From: an uncultured Acidimicrobiaceae bacterium
GTDB taxonomy: Bacteria; Actinomycetota; Acidimicrobiia; Acidimicrobiales; RAAP-2
DNA: 20,939 nt
Assembly (NCBI GenBank): GCA_937894805.1
Contig: CALAYR010000166.1
Coordinates: 1 to 20,939 of the forward strand
Reading direction: 5' to 3'
The translations under genes were made by a program, and so were the position numbers. This document shows positions 8,177 through 16,715 of this stretch, one piece after another. The notes under the pieces were generated by a model. That model was not told where the DNA came from, did not search any database, and saw only the letters and a list, made by a program, of their open reading frames with translations. How positions within the stretch are numbered: position 1 is the stretch's first letter; each line of letters opens with the position of its first letter.

Positions 8177-10036
8177 ATGGAAAAGCCTCTGGGCATTCCG
8201 TCAGCAAGCGGTTGCTACATCTTTCGTGATCAGTTCCAAGTTGTCATCTATGTCGGTAAGGCTAAAAATCTCGCCAGTCGGTTAGGGAGCTACTTCGGGG
8301 CATCGAGCCAAATGTCAAACAAGACGATTTCTTTAATGGAAATGGCGCGTGAAGTTGAATGGATTGAAACGGGATCTGAGGTTTCAGCGCTCATACTCGA
8401 GAACGACCTAATCAAAAAATATCAACCCCGATTCAACATCAGACTGAAGGACGACAAGTCATACCCGTACCTGGCAGTGGATATGCGGCAGAAGTTCCCC
8501 ACGCCCTTCATGACTCGATCAGCCAAGCAACGCGGGGTTCGTTATTTCGGTCCGTTTGGCCATGTCAAGAGCGCCCGAATCATGCTCGATGAGGTATTAC
8601 AGATTGCGCCGTTGAGAACCTGTTCAACCGCGAAGTATCAGGCGCACGAACGCAGGGGTCGCGCCTGCCTGCTGTTCGACATAGGGAAATGCTCAGGACC
8701 ATGTGTAGGCGCTATCAACAAGGCGGACTACGACCAATTCGTCAGCACATTCATACAGTTTTTCAATGGCCAATCCGATGAACTGCGGACCAAATTGGAA
8801 TCCAAGATGAGAGACGCTTCATTGACGAGAGACTATGAGTCAGCGGCACGTGCCAGAGACTCGTTAATTGCCCTTGACAAGGCCTCACAACAACAATCGG
8901 TAGTGCTGGATGAGCAGACCATGCTCGACGCCATTACGGTCACTCGTTCAGACGCGCGTGCGGTCATTAGTTGTTTCTTTATTAGGCACGGACGATTGGT
9001 TGGCCGCACTAACAAGCTGTTTGACGTCGGTTTCGATACCCAGGACAGTGATGTAGTCGAAACATTCATCGTTGGTCACTACGAGCCAGCCTCAGTGCCT
9101 GATTCCATCATTACGAATGTCTCAGCTCTGGATACGCAACTGCTCGAGGAGTACTTGTCGTCTCTCGGCGAACACGTCGTTCGAGTGTCTGGTCCGAGAG
9201 GTGACCGCCAGCGCTCAGTAGTAGCTCTTGGTGAGGCCGACGGCGCAACGGTACTCAAGCGAGACTCATTGCGCCGCCAAAGTGACCACAACGTGCGTTC
9301 ACAGGCACTGATTGAGATCGGTACTTCGTTGGGCCTGGCCTCACCGCCTTTCCGAATTGAATGCTTCGATATGAGTCATTTGCAGGGAACGAATTACGTG
9401 GGCTCCATGGTCGTGATTGTTGACGGACTGCCACAGAAATCGTCATATCGCCACTTCAATGTCAAGACCGTTCTTGGTAATGATGACGCCGGGGCCATGA
9501 GAGAGGTGCTCACTCGCAGGCTGGCCTACCTCCAAGGTGGTAACGAAGATCCCCGGTTCCTTCGACCCGATTTGATTGTTGTCGACGGCGGTCTTCCGCA
9601 GCTCTCAGCTGCTACTGATGCGGTCGAAAAGCTCGGTCTGTCTGGTTCGGTTGAACTCGTTGCATTGGCTAAGCGCGAGGAACTGCTGTATCGCCCTGGA
9701 AGTTCAGTACCGATACGACTCGATCGTGGGTCAGAGGCCCTCTACATGCTTCAGCGTCTTCGTGATGAGGCTCACCGTTTCGCCATTACGTTCCACCGAT
9801 CTAAGCGAGGTGCGTCCATGGTCAGCACGTCTCTTGATTCGGTTGACGGCCTTGGTCCAGCTCGCCAGAAGAAGCTCATGGATACGTTTGGCTCGATGAA
9901 AGCGATACGCGCCCTCCCGCTCGAGTCGTTGGCAGCACTCACGTGGCTCCCAACGAGCGTCGCCCATGCGCTCTACGATCATCTGCACGAGACAGGTAGT
10001 CCTCGTCTGGAAAAGGGAAGCGTGCCAGATGAATGA
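8177..10036 (+). CDS. uvrC: UvrABC excinuclease subunit C
   Basis: UvrC makes both incisions around the lesion held by UvrB. The 619-residue product has, in order: an N-terminal GIY-YIG nuclease (GCYIF at 12-16, YVGKAKNLASR at 25-35, Glu75) for the 3' cut; four cysteines C149, C164, C172 and C176, spaced as in UvrC proteins reported to hold an iron-sulfur cluster; a UVR motif (about 201-235) for UvrB contact; an RNase H-like nuclease with the likely catalytic triad Asp398 (FDMSH), Asp470 (VVDGG) and His533 (DEAHRFAI) for the 5' cut; and a C-terminal helix-hairpin-helix pair (about 550-600). The ATG at 8177 is used because the conserved IPSASGCYIF region follows it. The open frame extends upstream inside uvrA but has no family similarity there. 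No strong ribosome binding site is visible, so coupling to uvrA is likely. It overlaps rapZ by 8 bp. Confidence 0.96.
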   Translation: MEKPLGIPSASGCYIFRDQFQVVIYVGKAKNLASRLGSYFGASSQMSNKTISLMEMAREVEWIETGSEVSALILENDLIKKYQPRFNIRLKDDKSYPYLAVDMRQKFPTPFMTRSAKQRGVRYFGPFGHVKSARIMLDEVLQIAPLRTCSTAKYQAHERRGRACLLFDIGKCSGPCVGAINKADYDQFVSTFIQFFNGQSDELRTKLESKMRDASLTRDYESAARARDSLIALDKASQQQSVVLDEQTMLDAITVTRSDARAVISCFFIRHGRLVGRTNKLFDVGFDTQDSDVVETFIVGHYEPASVPDSIITNVSALDTQLLEEYLSSLGEHVVRVSGPRGDRQRSVVALGEADGATVLKRDSLRRQSDHNVRSQALIEIGTSLGLASPPFRIECFDMSHLQGTNYVGSMVVIVDGLPQKSSYRHFNVKTVLGNDDAGAMREVLTRRLAYLQGGNEDPRFLRPDLIVVDGGLPQLSAATDAVEKLGLSGSVELVALAKREELLYRPGSSVPIRLDRGSEALYMLQRLRDEAHRFAITFHRSKRGASMVSTSLDSVDGLGPARQKKLMDTFGSMKAIRALPLESLAALTWLPTSVAHALYDHLHETGSPRLEKGSVPDE

Positions 10037-10874
10037 GATTCTGATTGTTACCGGAATGTCCGGTGCTGGTCGCTCTACTGTGTCGGCAGCTCTTGAGGAT
10101 GCTGGATGGTCGGTCATTGATAATCTGCCCCTCGAGTTGATTCCTAGAGTCTCAGAATTGGCCTCGCCCGGAACGGCGGAGGCGACGGGACTGGCCTTCA
10201 TTGTGGGTCGCTCTGGAGGAGTTGACCCGGAGCAATTACTTCGGACGATGGGAGACCTTCGTCAGCAGGGTTTTGTGGCGAAGTTGTTGTTCCTTGATGC
10301 TCCCGATGATGTTTTGGTTAGTCGGTTCGAAGGCAACAGACGACGCCATCCTGTAGCGGCGTCGTCCGTGGCCAACGCGATTCAAGGAGAACGAAACCTC
10401 CTGCAGCCGCTCATCGAGCATGCGGATCTGATTATCGACACAGGTGCATTGAACACGAATCAGTTGCGACGACGAATCGCCGAGATGTTCAATTCAATTC
10501 AGACCAGCTCTATGCGCATCAATTTGATGTCGTTTGGTTACTCCAATGGAATCCCACGCGATGCCGACTTGGTACTGGACTGTCGGTTTCTCCCGAATCC
10601 ACATTGGGTAGAGGAACTACGTTCTCATACGGGTTTGGAGATTGAGGTTTCGGATTACGTTTTGGGCCATGAAGAGGCTCAGCGTTTCATAGGAGATCTC
10701 GTGGCCATGCTGTCGTGGCAAATACCGGCTTTTGCGAAGGAAGGCAAAACCTACTTGTCGATAGCTATCGGCTGCACCGGTGGTAAGCATCGCTCCGTTG
10801 CCGTTGCTGAAGAGGTCTCGCGCCGCCTCGGAATCGGTGTGACCGTGTTTCATAGAGATGTTGAACGATCATGA
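10029..10874 (+). CDS. rapZ: RapZ/YvcJ-family nucleotide-binding protein
   Basis: The 281-residue product matches the RapZ (YvcJ) family along its whole length. Its P-loop is GMSGAGRST (9-17), with Arg15 where the classic Walker A has Lys; the same change is known in mycobacterial homologues. A Walker-B-like strand LLFLDAPDD (86-94) follows, then RFEGNRRRHP (99-108). The C-terminal ligand-binding domain has SFGYSNGIPRDADLVLDCRF (168-187), FLPNPHWVEELR and IGCTGGKHRSVAVAEEV (247-263). In E. coli RapZ is an RNA-binding adaptor that controls glucosamine-6-phosphate synthase mRNA through small RNAs. In Gram-positive bacteria the role is less defined, linked to nucleotide hydrolysis and cell-envelope precursor supply. 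The specific role here is unknown. The start ATG at 10029 overlaps the uvrC stop by 8 bp (ATGAATGA), and the stop overlaps yvcK by 4 bp. Confidence 0.93.
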   Translation: MNEILIVTGMSGAGRSTVSAALEDAGWSVIDNLPLELIPRVSELASPGTAEATGLAFIVGRSGGVDPEQLLRTMGDLRQQGFVAKLLFLDAPDDVLVSRFEGNRRRHPVAASSVANAIQGERNLLQPLIEHADLIIDTGALNTNQLRRRIAEMFNSIQTSSMRINLMSFGYSNGIPRDADLVLDCRFLPNPHWVEELRSHTGLEIEVSDYVLGHEEAQRFIGDLVAMLSWQIPAFAKEGKTYLSIAIGCTGGKHRSVAVAEEVSRRLGIGVTVFHRDVERS

Positions 10875-11731
10875 AGGTTGCGGCGATAGGCGGAGGACAC
10901 GGCACCGCGGTAACTCTTCGGGCTCTGCGTTTAATGGGTTGCGATGTCACGGCGATAGTCTCCGTCGCTGATGATGGAGGCTCTTCGGGTGCCTTGCGGG
11001 AATCGCTGGGAATAGCCGGTGTAGGGGATATTCGAAAGTGTCTGACAGCCCTGGCCGGCAATGACAAACCATGGAGCGAATTTTTCGAGTTCCGTTTTGA
11101 CGATGAGACTGTCGGGGCGCACGCGCTAGGCAATTTGTTCCTAGCTGCAGCCATCGGCAGCACATTGACTCTCGAAGACGCTGTCGCTTCGGTTGCAAAC
11201 TTGATTGATGCGCGGGGTTCGGTTATTCCCGCTTCGCGCGAGGGAGTTCAGCTCGAAGCGGAAACCCAAGACGGCATAATCGTGGGCCAAGTTGCGATTG
11301 GGCAACGTCACGATGTCGAGCGAATCAGGACCATTCCGTCAGAGATTCGAGCGCCGGAGTCGGCAATTAGCGCAATTCTCCAGGCCGATTTTGTGCTCCT
11401 AGGGCCAGGTTCGTTGTTCACGTCCGTCCTGGCGGCCTGCGTCGTTCCTGGTATCGCCGAGGCGATAGCGAGGAGTAAGGCCAAATGTGTATGGATCTCC
11501 AACCTCGTGGAGCAAGATCCAGAAACTAAAGGACTTGGACTTCAGCGACAGTATGAAGCCATGCTCAATCACGGACTCGAGATTGACATCATTCTTGTGA
11601 ACTCTGTCGATGGTTTGGTGGGGGAGACTCCAGAAATCACCGTGATTACCGCCGATGTCGCCGGGCGAAACCGAAGGGTCCACGATCCTGAAAAATTGTC
11701 ACGTGTGCTCACTGAAATAATGGCAAACTAG
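10871..11731 (+). CDS. yvcK: YvcK/CofD-family gluconeogenesis factor
   Basis: The 286-residue product has the YvcK signature motifs: GGGHGTAV near the N-terminus (7-14), SVADDGGSSGALRE (31-44), VGDIRKCL (51-58), GAHALGNLFLAA (82-93) and LGPGSLFTSVLA (177-188). YvcK resembles the 2-phospho-L-lactate transferase CofD but lacks that role in bacteria without F420 context. In Bacillus subtilis it binds UDP-sugars and is needed for growth on gluconeogenic carbon sources and for normal cell-wall synthesis. In mycobacteria the homologue CuvA affects cell shape and nutrient use. It starts at an ATGA overlap with the rapZ stop. The next gene is gap, after 22 bp. In most actinobacterial relatives whiA lies in this position, and here it is absent. 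Confidence 0.93.
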   Translation: MKVAAIGGGHGTAVTLRALRLMGCDVTAIVSVADDGGSSGALRESLGIAGVGDIRKCLTALAGNDKPWSEFFEFRFDDETVGAHALGNLFLAAAIGSTLTLEDAVASVANLIDARGSVIPASREGVQLEAETQDGIIVGQVAIGQRHDVERIRTIPSEIRAPESAISAILQADFVLLGPGSLFTSVLAACVVPGIAEAIARSKAKCVWISNLVEQDPETKGLGLQRQYEAMLNHGLEIDIILVNSVDGLVGETPEITVITADVAGRNRRVHDPEKLSRVLTEIMAN

Positions 11732-11753
11732 AACGTCTTGGAGAGGAGCCGCA

Positions 11754-12767
<1,014 letters not shown>

Positions 12768-12769
12768 TA

Positions 12770-13891
12770 ATGCACCTACCGTCAATCGATGAACTCGGCG
12801 ATATCGCTGGGAAGCGCGTCTTGGTTCGTGTCGATTTCAACGTTCCTTTGGCGGAGCGAGATGGCAAATTGGTGGTTACTGATGATTTCAGAATCCGAAG
12901 CGCACTTCCCTTGTTTCGCGACCTGCAGGCTCGTGGTGCCGAGGTAACCGCCTGCACCCACTTAGGTCGCCCGAAGGGTGAGCCTGTTGCCAAATACAGC
13001 GTCGAGCCCGTGCGCGAGCACCTAGAGACGTTGATAGATGGCGTTCGCCTACTAGAGAATCTGCGTTTTTCTCCGGGCGAAGAGAGCAATAGCCGTTCAT
13101 TTGGTATCGAGCTCACTGATTCGTACGACTGTTTCGTTAATGAAGCCTTTGGTGCTTCCCATCGCGCCCACGCTTCGATCATGGTGCCTCCAACGTTGAT
13201 TCCTAGTGCAGCTGGACCGAACCTCGCACACGAAGTTGCAACATTGACAGGACTTTTAAGTAGTCCGCGACGTCCATTCGTAGCCATCGTCGGAGGAGCA
13301 AAGGTCGCCGACAAGCTCGGCATCACGAAGGTTCTGGTTGACAAGGCCGACGCTGTAATCGTTGGTGGCGGAATGGCCTTCACCTTCTGGAAGGCAATGG
13401 GCCGAACAATCGGCGACTCGCTGGTTGATGATTCACGGATTTCCGATGTCGCCGAGCTCCTCGCCACAGGACGTGTTCACATCCCGGATGATGTGTGGGC
13501 GCTGCCTACCGGTTCGTCCTTTGGTGCTGGCGGCAGCGAAACACCCACCCACTTCACGGGAAATGTGCCTGATGGCTACATGGCACTCGACATTGGACCA
13601 GAAACAGCGCTTCGGTTTGCTGAAATTCTCAATTCAGCAGGCACGGTGTTGTGGAATGGACCGATGGGTGTGTTTGAGGATCCCCGCCTAGCGGCGGGTA
13701 CGAGAGCTGTCGCCGAGGCGTTGTCGAACTCAGATGCAATATCTGTCGTAGGCGGCGGGGACTCTGCGGCCGCAGTCGAACAGTTCGGCGTTGCAGAGAA
13801 GATGTCTTTCATCTCGACGGGCGGCGGCGCTTCTCTCGAATTGTTGGAATTCGGAGATCTTCCTGGACTTCGAGCCTTACGAGGGGAATAG
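12770..13891 (+). CDS. pgk: Phosphoglycerate kinase with shortened N-terminal domain
   Basis: PGK transfers phosphate between 1,3-bisphosphoglycerate and ADP. Motifs present are LVRVDFNVPL (18-27), CTHLGRPKG (62-70), LLENLRFSPGEE (94-105), NEAFGASHRAHAS (124-136), the nucleotide-domain sequences AIVGGAKVADKLG (172-184) and VLWNGPMGVFEDP (293-305), and VVGGGDSAAAVEQFG (326-340). The product has 373 residues, about 20 fewer than the usual 390-400. The loss is local: between the helix EPVREHLETL (79-88) and DGVRLLENLRF (90-100) the strand-helix segment found in most PGKs is missing. Both flanks are intact, so this is a natural compact version and not a sequencing error. The ATG at 12770 was chosen because the family N-terminus begins there; the frame is open further upstream only inside gap. 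Confidence 0.96.
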   Translation: MHLPSIDELGDIAGKRVLVRVDFNVPLAERDGKLVVTDDFRIRSALPLFRDLQARGAEVTACTHLGRPKGEPVAKYSVEPVREHLETLIDGVRLLENLRFSPGEESNSRSFGIELTDSYDCFVNEAFGASHRAHASIMVPPTLIPSAAGPNLAHEVATLTGLLSSPRRPFVAIVGGAKVADKLGITKVLVDKADAVIVGGGMAFTFWKAMGRTIGDSLVDDSRISDVAELLATGRVHIPDDVWALPTGSSFGAGGSETPTHFTGNVPDGYMALDIGPETALRFAEILNSAGTVLWNGPMGVFEDPRLAAGTRAVAEALSNSDAISVVGGGDSAAAVEQFGVAEKMSFISTGGGASLELLEFGDLPGLRALRGE

Positions 13892-13894
13892 TTA

Positions 13895-14677
13895 ATGACC
13901 GATAAAAGAGCTCTCGTAGTTGGTAACTGGAAAATGAACCTCGACCATGTAGAGGCGATCCATCTTGTCCAGCAACTAGGCGTACTCCTGCGTGCGCACA
14001 CGCCCGAACGGACTGATGTCGTAATTGCTCCACCGTTCGTTGACCTGCGATCTGCCTGCTCGGTTATCGAGGCAGACCGACTGAACATTGCTGTCGCAGC
14101 GCAGCATGTCAATCCAGCAGAAAGTGGAGCATTGACGGGGGAGATCTCTCCCGGGATGCTGAAACGGCTTGGCGTTCAGAGCGTGATTGTGGGTCACTCT
14201 GAACGGCGCGAACTATTTGGCATGACTGATGAAATTGTTGCCACGACCGTGCGATCAGCGTTGCAAAATGGGTTGAGGGTGATTCTTTGCGTCGGAGAAG
14301 GTCATGACGTTCGTGAGTCAGGTTCGGCGATCGAGTTTGTTACGGCTCAGATCAACAGTGCTCTCGAGGGTGTCAGCGAACGCCACTACGAACAGATCGC
14401 ATTTGCGTACGAACCGATATGGGCTATTGGGAGTGGCGTGACAGCGAGTTCCGAGGCTGTTGCGGAAATGATGGTCGCGATACGAGACGTGCTCCCGTCT
14501 GGCCTGAAGAAGATCGCACAGATTCTTTACGGTGGTTCGGTAAAGCCAGAGAACAGTGAAGAATTGGTTGTCCTAGGACGTTGCGACGGTTTTCTTGTCG
14601 GTGGTGCAAGCCTCAACGCCGAACAATTCATCCAAATTGTCTCAAATGTGGATGGATGCTACGGTAAGAATCGCTGA
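13895..14677 (+). CDS. tpiA: Triosephosphate isomerase
   Basis: TIM interconverts glyceraldehyde 3-phosphate and dihydroxyacetone phosphate. The 260-residue product is a complete TIM barrel, with Asn11 and Lys13 in GNWKMN, the electrophile His101 in VGHSERRELFG, the catalytic base Glu173 in AYEPIWAIG, the phosphate-gripping loop 6 following it (GSGVTAS, 179-185), YGGSVKPEN (212-220) and GGASL (236-240). The start ATG at 13895 has GAGGGGA at 13881-13887 as ribosome binding site and lies 3 bp after the pgk stop. With gap and pgk this completes the classic triose-phosphate cluster. Confidence 0.97.
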   Translation: MTDKRALVVGNWKMNLDHVEAIHLVQQLGVLLRAHTPERTDVVIAPPFVDLRSACSVIEADRLNIAVAAQHVNPAESGALTGEISPGMLKRLGVQSVIVGHSERRELFGMTDEIVATTVRSALQNGLRVILCVGEGHDVRESGSAIEFVTAQINSALEGVSERHYEQIAFAYEPIWAIGSGVTASSEAVAEMMVAIRDVLPSGLKKIAQILYGGSVKPENSEELVVLGRCDGFLVGGASLNAEQFIQIVSNVDGCYGKNR

Positions 14678-14688
14678 ATGGAGTGTTT

Positions 14689-14919
14689 GTGCTTACTGGG
14701 ATTGTCGTATTTATAGCGGTTTTGAGTGCAGTCGGACTTGTTTTCTTGGTGCTGATGCACTCGGGTCGCGGCGGCGGAATTTCCGATCTGCTCGGTGGCA
14801 GCCTTGGTTCAGTAGCGCAGGGCTCAACGGTCGTTGAGAGAAACCTCGACCGGTTCACTGTGGCCGTGGCGATCGTCTTCTTCTTTGCGGTGTTGACGCT
14901 CGATCTGCGCCTGCAGTAA
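14689..14919 (+). CDS. secG: Preprotein translocase subunit SecG
   Basis: SecG is the small, non-essential subunit of the SecYEG membrane channel. The product has 76 residues with two hydrophobic segments (about 2-22 and 54-72) flanking the conserved cytoplasmic loop MHSGRGGGISDLLGG and GSTVVERNLDRFT, which is diagnostic for actinobacterial SecG. Two GTG starts are possible, at 14683 and 14689. I prefer 14689 because GGAG at 14680-14683 is then 5 nt upstream, whereas it would overlap the first GTG. The other choice adds two residues. The gene follows tpiA, as in many actinobacteria, and its TAA overlaps the ATG of the next gene by one base. Confidence 0.93.
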   Translation: MLTGIVVFIAVLSAVGLVFLVLMHSGRGGGISDLLGGSLGSVAQGSTVVERNLDRFTVAVAIVFFFAVLTLDLRLQ

Positions 14920-16532
14920 TGAAGAGCCCGAGAGGGTTCCTTGCAGCGTTGACTGCTTTCGCCATGGTGGCGTTCTGCTCTCCTTTCGCAAGTGCCGTAA
15001 GTGTCAACACCGGTACTTTGCACATTTACGTTCCAGGGTCGTTTGAGGGCTGTACGGCGATGAGCACTACGAGCACTCCGGCCTTCCGGTCAATAATGGA
15101 TTTAACACGCCCCAGTGCATTTCTCCCAAATAGCATCGGCAGACTTATTGGGGTTGGCGGACCAATCGTTTCTGCTGAGTTGATTTCACTCAAGCCGCAG
15201 ACCGTGGTTTACACGATCGATCCGAGTTTCCGTTGGTCTAACGGCGACCAATTCTCGATAGATGATTTGAGTGCAGCGGTTACGAAAGGTCGAGCGTCGA
15301 GTGCCACCTGGGCTGACGGATACCATCACATCGTTAGCCAGACAGTTGGACCAAAGCTAAAGACTCTCCGCGTTGTGTTTGACAACCAGTACTCAGATTG
15401 GGCTGGGATGTTCCGCAATTTAGAGCATCAGCCCTTGGCAACAAATTGCTCGGCAGCCCAAGTTGTTTCACAACCATCACTCGGTCCATATTCAATTCTC
15501 TCGCTCTCACCAAAGATTGCCGTCTTGCAGGCCAACGAGGCCTGGCCTCATTATGAACAGCTGTACCGAACAGTTATTGTCGAGGCTGGCGCCAAAGCCA
15601 ACCAAATCGGAGCAACTCCATTTGTCGATTTGCGCTACTCATTCACCGCCGAAGATCTCACGGCGTCAAGCAGCCACACGGACCGATGGGCAAAGATCGG
15701 TATCTCCAATCATTTGGCGACAATTCTCTACTCACCCCGGCGATACCTCCCCAGCCAGGTAGCGGTACGCGAGTATCTCAGTGCGGCGTTAAACCGCCAG
15801 GAACTCATCAACGAACTGGTCGGGGAGCGCACCTTCGCGGTAGCGACCGCAAACTCAAATCTGATTGGTCAGTCGCAGATCGGCTACAGCGGTACATCTG
15901 GCCTATCACCTGTGACTCAAATGACAATGCCCGATAATTCGGGGTCACAGTTTTCCGGTACAAGCGATTGCCGTTCTTGCGCAGCCTCAATGCTTGGCAC
16001 AGGAAGAGGGCTTCGAGCAGCATCGGGAGTGACGACCTTCAACGGCATGGCCATCGCAATCAGACTGGCAGTTGGTCCGTCAGTCCAGATGCAAGAGTTG
16101 GGCAGATTGGTACAGGCTCAGTGGCGAGCCGCTGGCGTAGGCGTTTTTGTTGCTTCGTACCAATCTGATTTGGCGGCAGCAGATGCAGTCGCCTACGGCG
16201 CCTCAGACGCTGCGTTGGTGGAGCAGATCATCGGCCCCGTTGCCACTTCAGCAGCATCCTGGTACGGTCCTCGCCGTTCAGACCAGCTTGACCCAGGTTG
16301 GCGGTCAGTAGCTGGGAATGATGCAGCTTTCACAGCTCTCTCGACCTTTAATCCCGTGGATGCGTTAACTTCGTGGAAAGCCTTAGATTCTGAGATTGCT
16401 TCCAATTTTTGGGCTAGACCACTGTTCTCAATGCCTTATTACCTTCGATGGAGTGCGGGTATCTCGACTGTGGTGCCAAGCAACAGTCTCGACGGACTGA
16501 TATGCCAGGTCACGCTGTGGAACGCGCCCTGA
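14919..16532 (+). CDS. Secreted extracellular solute-binding protein, family 5 (SBP_bac_5-like), orphan
   Basis: The 537-residue product begins with a Sec signal peptide: KSPR, a hydrophobic core about 7-20, then FASA before a likely cut at 26/27. Cys20 lies inside the core and lacks a proper lipobox, so it is probably not a lipoprotein. The mature part resembles peptide/nickel-type binding proteins: VVYTIDPSFRWSNGDQFSIDDL (96-117) matches the WSDGxPxTAxDV region, VREYLSAALNRQELI (283-297) matches the VRxALxxAIDRxxI helix, and MQELGRLVQAQWRAAGVGV (391-409) matches the late LQxxLxxxGI region. Cysteines at 45, 177, 351, 354 and near 529 could form disulfides. No permease or ATPase gene is adjacent, so the ligand and partner are unknown; peptides are the family's usual ligand. 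The ATG overlaps the secG stop (TAATG), implying translational coupling. The similarity is moderate, so a non-transport role is possible. Confidence 0.75.
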   Translation: MKSPRGFLAALTAFAMVAFCSPFASAVSVNTGTLHIYVPGSFEGCTAMSTTSTPAFRSIMDLTRPSAFLPNSIGRLIGVGGPIVSAELISLKPQTVVYTIDPSFRWSNGDQFSIDDLSAAVTKGRASSATWADGYHHIVSQTVGPKLKTLRVVFDNQYSDWAGMFRNLEHQPLATNCSAAQVVSQPSLGPYSILSLSPKIAVLQANEAWPHYEQLYRTVIVEAGAKANQIGATPFVDLRYSFTAEDLTASSSHTDRWAKIGISNHLATILYSPRRYLPSQVAVREYLSAALNRQELINELVGERTFAVATANSNLIGQSQIGYSGTSGLSPVTQMTMPDNSGSQFSGTSDCRSCAASMLGTGRGLRAASGVTTFNGMAIAIRLAVGPSVQMQELGRLVQAQWRAAGVGVFVASYQSDLAAADAVAYGASDAALVEQIIGPVATSAASWYGPRRSDQLDPGWRSVAGNDAAFTALSTFNPVDALTSWKALDSEIASNFWARPLFSMPYYLRWSAGISTVVPSNSLDGLICQVTLWNAP

Positions 16533-16545
16533 GGTATCAGGGCGC
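16524..16545 (+). terminator. Perfect 9-bp hairpin containing the stop codon, possible terminator of the long operon
   Basis: GCGCCCTGA (16524-16532) pairs perfectly with TCAGGGCGC (16537-16545) around a GGTA loop. The TGA stop of the binding-protein gene is the end of the left arm. No T-tract follows (next bases CCACTTGAG), so it is not a classic intrinsic terminator; U-less hairpins are often seen at actinobacterial gene ends. It could stop transcription or protect the 3' end of the mRNA before the tRNA gene. Confidence 0.5.
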
Positions 16546-16555
16546 CCACTTGAGA

Positions 16556-16561
16556 TAAACT
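16556..16561 (+). promoter_or_regulatory. -10 hexamer for the tRNA-Leu gene
   Basis: TAAACT ends 10 nt before the first base of the tRNA, placing the likely transcription start near 16568 with a leader of about 4 nt. The region for a -35 falls in or next to the hairpin loop and no good match is seen. Confidence 0.4.
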
Positions 16562-16571
16562 GTTATCCCAC

Positions 16572-16657
16572 GTCGAAGTGGTGAAATGGCAGACACGCTA
16601 GCTTGAGGGGCTAGTGCTCGAAAGGGCGTGCGGGTTCAAGTCCCGCCTTCGACACCA
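16572..16657 (+). tRNA. tRNA-Leu, anticodon GAG, CCA encoded
   Basis: All arms of a class II tRNA are visible. The acceptor stem is GTCGAAG (16572-16578) with CTTCGAC (16647-16653). The D stem is GTG/CAC with the GG pair at 16588-16589. The anticodon stem is CTAGC/GCTAG around loop TTGAGGG, giving anticodon GAG at 16605-16607. A long variable arm has GCTC/GGGC around a GAAA loop, and the T stem is GCGGG/CCCGC with loop TTCAAGT. Discriminator A at 16654 (as expected for leucine) is followed by an encoded CCA at 16655-16657. It reads the CUC and CUU codons. Every stem pairs, so the gene appears functional. Confidence 0.97.
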
Positions 16658-16682
16658 AAAGCTCTCTAGAGCGGTTGCAGGG

Positions 16683-16692
16683 CCGCCGGCGG
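16683..16692. repeat. 10-bp perfect GC palindrome upstream of the nadK -10 hexamer
   Basis: CCGCCGGCGG is its own reverse complement and abuts the candidate -10 TACCAT. It could be half of an operator, a weak hairpin after the tRNA, or chance. Only one copy is seen near the gene. Confidence 0.25.
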
Positions 16693-16698
16693 TACCAT
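16693..16698 (+). promoter_or_regulatory. -10 hexamer for nadK
   Basis: TACCAT with a 6-nt spacer predicts a transcript beginning near 16705. That transcript would start just before GGAGG (16706-16710) and leave an 11-nt leader to the ATG at 16716. TTGCAG at 16675-16680 is only 12 bp upstream, too close to be a standard -35. Confidence 0.35.
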
Positions 16699-16715
16699 TC
16701 CACATGGAGGTGCGC

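Noticed and set aside
9731..10201. A 156-codon minus-strand open frame opposite uvrC/rapZ
   Set aside because: It is antisense to two conserved genes and has no motif or start context of its own.
16658..16680. Possible terminator after the tRNA (GCTC-TCTA-GAGC)
   Set aside because: The stem is only 4 bp with no T-tract, too weak to call.
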